NCBI GenBank assembly: GCA_020650975.1
Contig: JAIPMN010006237.1
Location: 2,851 to 66,850, forward strand
Direction of reading: 5' to 3'
DNA length: 64,000 nt
DNA from: Apostichopus californicus
Lineage: Eukaryota; Echinodermata; Holothuroidea; Aspidochirotida; Stichopodidae
The notes below the pieces were generated by a model, which was not told the DNA's origin, ran no database searches, and saw only the letters and a program-made list of their open reading frames with translations. Below are positions 28,901 to 41,500 of this stretch, piece by piece (position 1 is the stretch's first letter; each line of letters opens with the position of its first letter). A program made the translations under genes and the position numbers.

Positions 28901-31900
28901 CAGGTCAGTTTTCCTTTCTTCGTCTTCTCTCATAGGTTAAGATGTTTCTAGATTTCAAACTCACCTGATCTGAATCCAAGAGGCAGTAGTTGACTCTCAG
29001 CTGTACCAGTTGTCCGAGTAGATGAAGTACTTGTTGTTGTAGGATAACGGAGCTGGTCACTGTGTACTGCTTCAATGCCTGGATTACCAACGGCTCAAAG
29101 AGTCTGATGTAGTTATGTACAGAAGTCTGAGAGAGAGGATGTACCCATGAATCAAGTTATAGCTTCAGATCAAACGGGATACAGTTGAATTGTAACTGAC
29201 CGATCACCGATCACTATACATTAGTTTTCTTCAAATTAATCTTATTGGTGTTACTTCAACTGGGTTGGGGAGGGGGTAGGGGAAGGGGGGCCCATTGCAG
29301 GGATGTGATCATAAATATTCCAAAACATTTCTAATACTTGATAAAATGAAATCATGAATATACTGTAACCTGGTGAGTGTTAAAATCAGGCATAGGGTTT
29401 CTGCCCAGTCATGGGTAAAGATTTCTCTGATATGGGAACAGGTTTTTTTTGTGTGTTTGTTTGTGTGTGAGTGTGCTTAACCTATTGTTTTTGAAGCTAA
29501 ATTATTAAAAGGTGTGAAATCAATGTTAACAGCCCAAAACTTATTTTTTTTGTTAGTTCATTTCTGCTCTTCATATGTACCTGCAACATATTCTCATGAT
29601 TCATGCTTACTAGTTTATGTATAACTTGAATGTGGTGGAAAAGGAAACAAGCAACGAACGAACTAACAGGATCCCAGGATGGATGATTGATCAATTAATC
29701 AATCGATCCATAAATGAAGGAATATTAATTGATGGCTTAATTTAAAGGGATGAAAAGCAGAATAAATGAGACATCAGATGAGGATTAAACTTCATGAAGA
29801 ACCAAACATCTGCTACCAATCTCTAATAAGGAGTGTCTTCTCACCTTCTCTTTGGTGTTTGCCTTTTTGTCTGGTTTTAGTTTTATCCATCCGAATACCC
29901 TTGAGTTAAAAGAGAGAGGACAAGATATTGTTGACAGTCAGCATCATAAGACAACAAAAACAAATTTGAAGAAAAATTGGTGGTATGTCATTTGACAAAT
30001 GCATGCATCTTACAAAATCCAAAGTTCACTGGTGTCCTATTTAGAATAGGCCATAATGAAGGCAAACTTGACCCCAAATATTCTAGAATGATAAAAAAAA
30101 AAAAAAAAAACTAAGACTAAAAGTGAAATAACCTTTTTACAGACCTCCTGAAAGTAACTTTGTCTGCTAATTTAAATTCTTGTAGAGGAGGATCCCGTTT
30201 AGAGTTTGGGGAACAATTAAGTACAATAAAAAAAAAGACAACAGTGACATCAACAGCAACATGACTAGTAACTAAAACAGTGACCAAAACAATAACGATA
30301 ATCCTGAGAGTATGACATATCTCACTACAGATTTACAATAATGAAGCATTAAACAAAGGGGGAATAAGTTAAAAGTCAGTTTCTAATTATATCATACTTA
30401 AAACTTGGGAAAGGTATTAAGAGATGTCCATTAAACAAAGCATAGCATAGTACAGCATACCATAGTATAGCATAAAATAGTATAGCATAGTATAGCATAT
30501 GCAAAGTATAGTATAGCATAGCATAAAATCAGACATGTCAAGAACATGACATATATCCTAACATATAACACACAGAAACAAATCCACATATGTACATGCA
30601 TTCATACACACACGCCTACCTGAGCACGCACACATATCATAAAACACACATATACACACACACATACCCTGTGCTATGTTTTTCAGCCTCTACACCTGTA
30701 TGGGTTAGTCGTGGTCCAAGGCTGGCAAGAGATTGAGTGTACTGGGTGTATGGAGCCATGAAGCAGTGGTGGTACAGGCCGGGTCGGACCATCGAGGTCA
30801 ACCTCGCAGCCTTGCCCGGAGTACGGGGTAGACTGTTCGTGGAGTACTCTGACTGACTGACCAAGTTTGTTGAAAACAGCGCCCTCAGTAACTGCAAGGA
30901 AATACCACAAACAAAATTATTTTTAAATTAAAAAAATTAAATTGTTACGAAGACCAGTTTATTTATGCGTTTTAAACATGGATGACCACAGCCATGCTGG
31001 ACACCTGGATGACAGGACGGTCATTAACCGCTGAACCAACGAGGACTATAGCTAGTATTACAAACCTTATGATCAAATTTTTCATGTTAGTTTGTGTATT
31101 GGGAAACCACATGTCATCTTTGACTATGGCAGGTTTTCTTTAACACTGGCAGAAGACAATCCTTTGTAAAACCTTGATCTTTGATATCTTGGTGCTGGAT
31201 TTTACATCCATTACACTTTATAGAAAAATTATGGAATAATTCCTTATTATTAAACAAAGTAACCAATGCTCAGAGAAGATGATATCTTAACAACAATGAA
31301 AACAGTGAAACTATACAATGGATGCAAAGTTAGCTCAACCCAGATCTTCGAATAAATTTTGATAAATGTTGTGCTGCTAGTCGATATTAAAATCACACAT
31401 CAATGTAGGCCATTAGCTTGACTTATATCAGCAATTTTAATTCAATAGACACAGTAGAAATTTGAAAATTTAATAAAAATTCCAAATTGCTCTTAGAAAT
31501 ATGATTAATTTAATATATACTAAAATAGTGTCCTGGGGATGAAATGCTTAGAAACCTTGTAAACTTAGTAATAATTAAATTGCGATGAAAAAAAATCTAA
31601 GATGTCATAGGTTGAATTAATTGTAATCCCGCTTTGAGTAATAATCAGTAAATTTGATAAAAATTGATTTAACCATCACCAAAAAGGTTTTATAAAGGAT
31701 AAAAAAGATTAAAAAATCTATAAAGATTAACAAAATCAGAGAATGCCAAAGTTACAGAAGAAACAAAAAATTACCTGTTCCACTGAGAGTATTGTGTGAC
31801 TGGAATCTATGGAAACACAACTCTTCAGATAGGAAAGAATTTCATCAGTGTACTACGAAAAAAACAGTGAATTAAAAAGAAGAAAAAGTTGAGAAATGAC

Positions 31901-34900
31901 AAAAGTCCGAGTTTTTAACATATAATTATGAGAATACTATTTTCACAAGTCTATAAAAGCTGAAAAAAAACTGATGAATACTAATTGGTTTTTAACCTAC
32001 ATTGCATAATTGTTTGTATAGCTGCCATACAGTTTAAACAAGGTGTTCAACTTTTCAGTAATGATCAAATATTGGCATTTTACAGAAAATTGGTAATCCC
32101 AGTGCTGAATTCTGATTTTCAATCACTTAATAAGGTCTCTAAATCTTCAAGCATAGCCACAAATCACTCCATGAAACTGACTCATAACAAACGGTAAATT
32201 CACCACTAAGTATGAAACATATGGTCTATTTCGATACCAATACTGCAGTTCAACCTTACCAGCAGATGTATCTGCAAGTCAGGGCTTCCAAATTATCATT
32301 TTCTGAATAGTCATCTAACCTTATTCCAAATACTTGATATTTTCAAGTGACAAAGTAAATTTCCTTTAAACCTGTCACACTGAGCCCAATCTATTATTGG
32401 TTTGGCAAGTACAACTGTTTAGCTCTCAGCTTATACTATTTGATAAATCAAATACGGAAAAATTGTTATATTTAAAACTTGCATTTGCCAAAGTTTCATT
32501 TGCCTCTTTTCAAACACAGACATAAAAAAAGAGCAAAATATTGGGACAAAATATATAAAAACAGTCTGCTTTTCAGACTAGAGCGATCGGCCAAAAATTT
32601 GATAATATTCAGACCAAAAATAGCAGTGAATGTTAATGATTTTGATATAGCTTTGTTTAATATCATAATGCTTTTCATACCTTCCCAATCTCAGCGAGCG
32701 ACGTGACTTCTAGTAGTTGTGACAGGGCATTCAAGACAAACTTTATAAACACCTGCACCTTGTCTGCTTTTGATAAATCCAATGATACCTGCAAGATCAG
32801 AAAAACAGAGATTGGTTAAAAAATTATCAAATCAAAATATCAAGGAAGAATTGTCTCATTAAATATACCAGTTAAATTTATATCGGGCTATCTTCCTTAG
32901 GAGCACAAGATTGGTTTAAAAGTAGGTTTCTTTATTGGCTGAGGTAAACATTCCATGCTACTTGAATACTAAACTTCCTTGACAAAGTAGCTCATTTATC
33001 TTGAATAATCAAGTTTCCTTTCAAATATTAACCCCCCCCCCCAAATAAAACATATAAATATATAACCACCCCCTCCCCCGCCCCCCAAAAAAACAATTGG
33101 TTTTGTTTGCATTTTGCAAGAAAAGTAGCTGGTCAATGAAATGGTTACAATTGAATTCAACATTAAATGGAACTAGAGTTTTATTGATGGTATTAAAAAT
33201 TGGTTACTAAGTTTGCCATCTTATTTTGTATAATTCTCTGTAGGTTTTGGTGAAATTAAATAAAAAATATGAAAAGCTGTTGATAAAAAATCACAGTACT
33301 TGTTGTAGAATGTAGAAAATTTGCTTCCTTATATCATATGAAAATGTCTACAAGAAACAAATCCCATGGCACATATCTATCTTATTACCTTGTATGTATT
33401 GAAGGATACTTTCAGAGTATCGTAGAGTTTCATGTAGTGCTGATGTTGGTGGAACTGTCCGAGAGTTGACTTTGGCACTTTCTTCTCTTCACTGGAATCC
33501 GATTTGTCCGCTAAAGGTAAAACAAAAAAAAACAAAAACAAATTGGGTAAAATACTTTTAAAATTTAAAAGTTTGATAAATTGCTTGGAAGTTGTTTGAA
33601 AATGGTTAACATCTTCCTTTCTTTCATTCTTCTTTCCCTGTCTTTGCATCTACTATCCTGGGATGGATTATCCTTGCACCTACTATCCTTGCACCTACTA
33701 TCCTGGCACCTACTATCCTTGCATCTACTATCCAGGGATGGATTATCCTTGCATTTACTATCCTGGAATGGATTATCCTTGCATCTACTATCCTTGCACC
33801 TACTAGCCTTGCACCTACTATCCTGGCATCTACTATCCTGGCATTTACTATCCTGGCACCTACTAGCCTTGCATCTACTATCCTGGGATGGATTATCCTG
33901 GCACCTACAATCCTTGCATCTACTATCCTGGCACCTACTATCCTGGCATCTACTATCCTGGGATGGATTATCCATACACCTACTATCCTTGCATCTACTA
34001 TCCTGGCACCTACTATCTTGGCATTTACTATCCTGGGATGGATTATCCATGCATCTACTATCCTTGCACCTACTATCCTGGCATCTACTATCCTGGGATG
34101 GATTATCAATGCATCTACTATCCTTGCATCTACTATCCTGGCACCTACACAAAGTCCTCTGCAGGAAGGCTGAATCAATATCAAATGATAAAGATTATCT
34201 CTACTGACCAGCAGTGCCTATTGTGTGAACCTAAACAGCACAAAACATATGTCCATTGCAGCCTACCTGCATGAAGCTGCAGCCCCCTCAGCTTCCGACT
34301 CTCGACATATTGCCTAATACCTTTGCTTACCTTGTTCCAGCTTACTAGGACTTCCTTGGGCTTGTAACTCCCCAGTATCTTTACTCTTATCTCTGCCAAA
34401 CTTGATAGTCCGCTTCTTGATGGGACTGAGAGACGGCGCAGGAGGCAAGGAGGGCAACACGGGCTAAAAGAAGATCAAATTTGGGAACTTCAAGGTAATT
34501 ATTTGATTGAGAAGGTAAACCTGCAAAACATTGCTCCTAATGGTGTACTTTAGAGAAACTCATTATTGTCTTTATACTTGAATGTTTTGTATGAAAATAT
34601 ATTGCTAACAAAACTGATACTTTCCCAGTTAGTAAATCTGTTGTTTTTATTCGTCTGAAATGCTTAGAATTTCTCAATCTAAATTTTCAGCTCAAAAATT
34701 GTATTCATGGTCTGAAATTCATGACAATATAAAATACCACACTATACAATAATACATACTTCACTGCACTATAATAAACAATAGACTGTAATGAGTAATC
34801 TACTACAAAACCACACTGTAACAAGTTCCTGTATTCATAACAATAACCACGGGTGACAGAATTTTCAATGAACAGCAAATAAAAACATCTCACCACCACA

Positions 34901-37900
34901 GGATTTTTTGGAGGTCCCGGTTCTTTGCCTTCGATAACATGGTGACAGATACCCAGGAGCCTTACTATATGGGTCAATAGTTGCTGGGCCAGTGGGACCA
35001 AGAGCCTATTCTGTAGGCACTGCCAGGAGTCCCTGTCCTCGAGGTTGACATCAGCTGCCTGGGCCTTAGATGGGCCTGTCTTCATGCTCTGATAAGCGGC
35101 TCCTACAGAGAATAATCATACTTCAATGAGGACCATGCAAAAATTGACCATATAAGTTGAGAGAGTTCACATATTATCTTATCTTTTCACATTCTCTTGA
35201 GACGTTTGTTATCTTATAAAGTGAAATTTTAGGAGTTTAAAATGATAAGAGAATGTATTCTGGGGAATTTTTGTAATTGTATCATTCAAACTAACAATTT
35301 GTGACAACATACGCAATTTACTTCCACAGAATTCCCTTTCAGTTTAGAAGGGAGTCCAAACAGTTGTATTATTTACATTAAAGTGAGTAATAACCTGGGA
35401 AACGATCATATGAAAACACACAGGCTACTAGTCGTAAGGGAACCCTAAAATTTGTTTGAAATCAAAAAGAAATGACACAGGTGTTTTAAGTTAGTACTTC
35501 TCCTATTTTACGTAAACTGAAAGTTTTCTACTCCTCTTTTCTTTCTAACACAACAATTTACTGCTATTAAGCAATGTAGAATATTTTGCATCAATAGAGA
35601 AAAATGAAACGTAGTGCCTTTTTGTCTTATTTACCACACAGACATTATAAATATTGATTGTAAACATAAACGTATCTATTCACCGATCAGAAGGTTCGTT
35701 GCTGTCGTCAGTAGGTCCTGATGAGCAGCGAGGTCCAGCATCAGGGTTGATGATGTCAGAAGTCCCATGACCAGTGGTAGAGGACCACAGCCAGACCCTT
35801 GACACAGCTCTTCCAGACTCACATGGCTTCCTACACTGCCAGTGCTAAATGAAATATTTGCAAAAAAGCAACATTTTATTCACAGGCAATTTTGCTTACT
35901 ATCGCTGTGAAATTATGCAATCAAAGTTAAAAGGGAAACTAAGAGATTACGACTAGTAGTGACACTATGACAACACACATTTAACAGAATGGAAGCCCTA
36001 TGACTGAATATTTTAAACCTGGCAATCTTTTCTTAGCTGTTTGGTTGTCATCTCTACGGTGGCATACTCCTTATAGAGACTATATCCATCCACCCGATTG
36101 TTCTCCTTCAGGAAAAGTGCCAAAAAGCAGCAACTACATGGTTATGATACAGAAAATTGATGGTGCCGAGAAAGGCCAACTTGTCAGCTATCCGGTGATG
36201 GGTAGCGTTTAGCTAGTGAGAACTTCTATCTAGACTTAGAGACCATATTACTTTTGTGATTTAGTGTGTAAGTCAATGGGGCTTTTAATGGGCGTATGCT
36301 ACCCTGTGACATTATGGCTGTGACATTTCGTCAGAGGGGATCAGTGTTACATGTGTGACAGTCGAATGATAGTACGATTCAATACCTCGACATCCCAGAT
36401 CCCGAACCCTTGCCGCTGTTCTGCCTCTTCACCGGTCGACCGGACGAACTCTTGGACAGAGCTGACATGTTGGTCGCACAATTCCAGGAACTAGGGTACA
36501 GAAATGCTGAGTATTCATAGCCCAAGAGGCAAAGGGTTTGGATTACACCATTCTGTCAAAAATGATGGAAAGCAAATTCAATTCTGGGTTGACTTCATAT
36601 TTCTGATTAATTATGCAAATTAATCTATTATTTTCGTAACCATGACAACCTTAAATGCTACTCGCTTTTTTTTTTCTATTCCACCCCTTCTCTTCCCATC
36701 ACATCCATTGTGCATTTTTAGTATAATTACATCAGCACTTTACCAAAAAAAATCAGCAATTTTTATCCTTAAAGTTGCCAATATTAACCAATTATTGCAA
36801 CTTTTCACCACAAGAATGCTGGAGCACATCAGCTGAAGAATAATTAATTATGCAAATTAATCTATTATTTTTGTAACCATGACAACCTTAAATGCTACTC
36901 ACTTTTTTTTTCTATTCCACCCCTTCTCTTCCCATCACATCCATTGTGCATTTTTAGTATAATTACATCAGCACTTTACAAAAAAAAATCAGCAAATTTT
37001 TATCCTTAAAGTTGCCAATATTAACCAATTATTGCAACTTTTCACCACAAGAATGCTGGAGCACATCAGCTGAAGAATAAACATGGTGTGAAATTTGCGT
37101 CCATAATAAGTCAAAGCTTTAAAAATTTCAGCCATATTTTGGTGATGGAAAGAAGAAGCATTTTGTCCATCAAATGTGAAAGTGTTCCTGCAGGGTCATA
37201 TAAACATGGAAACTGGGAAAGGTGCCACAAAAATGAGTGGGGTGCTCTACCATCCCTTTCACGATCGTCGCTTGGGGCAACTCACCGTCAGAAATTTATC
37301 GCACTGCCCGTTCAGCCTCTGAAGTAGCATATTTATGATGCGGGAGAAGGCCCCCTCGAGTTCGGGCTCGTCCGCGGCGTGGCCTTCTTGAAAGAGTGAG
37401 AGATCCTTCATGGTGACTGTGGGTAGCTGGCTGTAATTTGGTAAATCCAAGATGATATCGCCGAGCCCTAGTCTGACCTCCTCCTTAGCAACTGCTGCTA
37501 CAGAATCCGAGTGAACCACATCATCAGGAAAGTACAGCTTTGGAATGATCCTGGATTGAAAATAATAAAATTGAAAATAAGGAAAAAACAATTTAAAGTA
37601 ACAATTCTTACCGAGACATGTCAACCCAAATATATATCTTATCTAGACTCCTGCTGTATATAAAAGACAGGGGTTGCCCTAAACCTTACATAGGCCTCAT
37701 TCAATATGTCATGGTCAGAGTTGTGGACAGTACTGGAAAACTTTCTGCAGCTCACAATGTTTTCAAGAACCCTATTAGTGCGAGGAGCCTTATATCTTAA
37801 TATAAGAAATAACAAGCCTTAAAATCATTTTGCATTTTGTTTTGTTACCAGATTATTTTGAATTATTGTCCATATTTAATGATCTTTTCTTTAAAAGCCC

Positions 37901-38556
37901 AGAACATCTCTGAATCATAAGCAATTTGGAATTATCTCTGAGATTCCTAACGATTGTTCTTGAGTTTTCACTAAATAAAAACAACTAACTTGATGATAGT
38001 TTCGGCAGCTTTGGTCCTGACTCTGAGGTCATCACTTCCCAGGAGAGTCATCACCACGTCCTCTAACAGTGCTTCCTGAATCCTCTGCGACTAACATGAT
38101 AAAAACAGGACATAATACAAGTTTGAAATAACATTACATATAAACATATAAAACTATTATTCCACAAAGATGACAGAGATACGCAATATGCAGCAAGAGA
38201 AAAACTACTGGAAAGGTGCAAAAACTTAAAAATGTACCAAAGTAGCCAGAACTCCTGAAATGTTACAAAGAATAACTTCACTGTGGTTTTCTGGGTTGCA
38301 TTGAATGAAATTAGGGTGTGATCCCTCCCCCTCCCCCACCAGGCGAGATAAAACACATGGCTGTATAGAGATAACCACTGAGTAAGGACTATACAGCTCA
38401 GTTGGTAGAACAAATCTTTGGTCTGAATCCCCCATTCTCAGCCAAAACATATTTTGCTCCATTCAAAAAGTAAATGCAGTGCTTGACATAATGGCAATAG
38501 GTAACTTAATAGAACTTATAGACCATAGGGGCACAATGTTCCGTCAAGGATGTACC

Positions 38557-38591
<35 letters not shown>

Positions 38592-41500
38592 GGCTGGTTC
38601 TTAACGAAAATTGGTTAGTTGCCACTTAGATAACCTGGAATTTTCTTTTAAGATTAATTTTATGTTTCTTCAGAGAAAGTCTGCCCAAATTGTCTCTTTC
38701 GACAGAGTTGTATGAAGAATGGTATATCGGAGAGTCCGGTTTTCGGAGGAACATCAGAATCCTATTTTTTGGCTCTAACATGTGTTCTATTTTTTATTTG
38801 TAAAGCAAATAACAAAAATACAAAACAGCCCTTACCTTGACTAAATGGTTACTGTACAACTTCTCTTGCGTTTCGATGAAATTCAAAAGTCTGAAAGAAA
38901 GACAAGATAAGATGAATGTTGGTTTCAAATGGCATACTGTTGAAATGTAATGCACATTCACGCAATCACAAAATTATTGCAACCGTTCATTCAAAAGCGT
39001 TTCACCATGATGGGCAGACATATGTTTACAAAAGTTTAATAAACTATTCAACTGTCAAAATATATATTTTTTGATATATATATATTTTTTTATATTTTTA
39101 AATATATATATTTAAAAAAGCCTCTGAAGAAGATCCTGCTAGGATCTCAACGTCAGGCCAACTTACTTTTACACAAAATATATATATTTCCCAGATCACC
39201 TCAAGTTGTGCTTATTCATTGCAAAAGTAATTAATCTTGAATTTCTTAGATTGGTGGCTGGGTACGTGTTGGTGTTACTTTTTTCTTGTCTTGTTCTCTA
39301 TGTTTAATATTTATGGGAGCGCTCTACTAGATAAGCCCCTTGGTTTGTTTTGGAATGCTTCCTTTCACAAATTTCCTTGTTGTATATATTTTGCCACTTA
39401 TTTAACTTCTTTAATATGGAGCCAACATTTACAAGTATCATGGGAGTTGACCAACTGATAAAGGTGTCTTTAAAAGAAAGCAAACTGAATAACAGAGGGA
39501 GAGGGTACACTTAAATCTGATTGGACATACCTAAAATTAAGACCACCAATCACATCGAGTAGCTCTACTTGGAGGAGCCAATAGGAACTCTTGCCAACCT
39601 CCAGCAGGTCATAGGTCAACTGGGCCCCCAGGTAGTCGTAAGAACTCATGCAGAGGTCTGCAATACAGACCTGCAAGACAAGGTAAAACATATTAATAAT
39701 TAAATAAATATTAATAAATGACAGGAAATATGAAATCTGTTACTATATGCAGGAATGGTCTCCCTTAGTTTGATATTTATATGTTACTCAAATTCAAGAA
39801 AGGTAACTTTGTACCAATCAACAGAATATCAGTTATTAGAGCCGCATTTGTTTCCCCAAACCTACCAATTATTACTGAAATCGAGGTCGGAATTGATCAT
39901 GATAGCGACAACCCTTTGAGAATTTTTCAAACCGATTGAAGGTTATAAAGAAAGTGACCAATGAATTTGATTCGCACTCAATATTTCCTTGCCATGTCAC
40001 TTCTAGTATTTACAAACATCTGAAACCAAATTCTTCATGTCCAAAATTTTTTTTTCATACTTTTAAGGAATATTATTTAAATAATATTTTAAAATGAAAC
40101 TTGACTATTCAAGATAATGGCCTATGTTGTTTTGGGAGCTTAGGTTCAAAGCAGCATCAGGATATATCGCAATGAACTGAAAAATCTGCTTGTGTCAACT
40201 TTCTCTGATATCAATAACGATAGAGCATGAAAACCAGGAAATCTGTTTGTTGATATTCTGCCAGTTTATCGCTCACCTTGACGGCCTGACAGGTGAAGCG
40301 TATCGTCATCGAAGACTCGTCCTTGAGAGAATTCCGAAGCATCATGACCAGCGTAGATAGATGGAAAGGTTCTACGAGGACAGAGGGAAAAGAATTGAAA
40401 TATGAAAATAAAGATCCTTAAAACAAAAAAATAAAGAACAAATCTATAAGTTAGAATAATCCATGAGGGTTCCATAAATAGGTAGTATAAAGTGAACTAA
40501 CTTAAGAAAAACTGTAAACAAATTTCGGGACCAGCAAAGAAAATCATATTCAGCTAGAAAGGATGTTATTAGCTCTAAGCTCCTTTCAAAATATCTTCTA
40601 CAAGTTTGCTTTCATTGATTTACGTACCAAATACTTTCTATGCAATTTCAGACTTTTGGTAAAAGTAAAAACTCTATAATAAAAAAAACATAACATTGCT
40701 AAACTTTTTAGAATGAAAGCAGAATTCAGCAAACCTGACTCAGTCTGTTGAGCGGTATCCAACGACCAAGTATCAAACTGGCAGTGAGACTTCCTCAGGG
40801 CTGCGTGGATGAAGTGACCGATGATGATAGCCGTCTGTGACCGCAGCTGGTGGTCGCTGTGCTCACAGTACAACAGAACATCCCTTACGTATTGATCGGC
40901 TGTCCAATAAAAGATTTAGACTTATATTAACAATATGCAGGGATTGTCATGACAATGTTTCCTTTCAAAATGTTTAATTAAAGTGCAGTTTATTCCTATC
41001 ATTTTTATTTCATTGAAACTAGGCTAATATTCAGGATAGAGCATCATTTGACACCTTACATGAAAAAAAACCCATGGTGCAAAATAACATTAATAATTTA
41101 CACCATTGGCACCTCACATGTGAAACATCGTGGGTGACCTATTTTTAAGTCCCAATTGCAGTGTCTTTCTGTGAGACACTATTTTTATACTTTCATGTAA
41201 AAACATAATTTTCTATCTTTATACAATACACATCATTTGAGCCTTCTGTGTGAAACACCAACGGATTGTTATTGTAAAAGCACCACAGGTAACTTACTGT
41301 CCATGTTAGGCAACCTACAGATACCTAAATAAATAAAACATCGTTGGCACCTTACACATTAACACCATTGGAATTTTAAAGGTAATACCTTTGGTACCCT
41401 ACTGTAAATTCCCTCTCTTCCACCTCCCCCCCCCCCTCCTTCCTCCCCAATTGAAACCTTCACACTACTGAACACCTCCCATATTAAAACACCTCACTTT

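Larger units (their letters stand above)
36608..37080. repeat. 237-bp tandem duplication in HTT intron 17
   Basis: Copies 36608-36844 and 36845-37080 differ at only a handful of positions, mostly in A/T runs. Each carries one copy of the candidate 44-nt exon. Confidence 0.93.

Noticed and set aside
33565-34207. Long repetitive open frames of 120-210 codons on both strands
   Set aside because: They are by-products of a 15-bp tandem repeat; no frame has non-repetitive coding context and the stretch lies in an HTT intron.
37121-37250. Alternative segment to fill the exon 17-18 gap (FPCLYDPAG reading)
   Set aside because: Open and preceded by CCCAG, but it has no donor leaving phase 2 before its stop.
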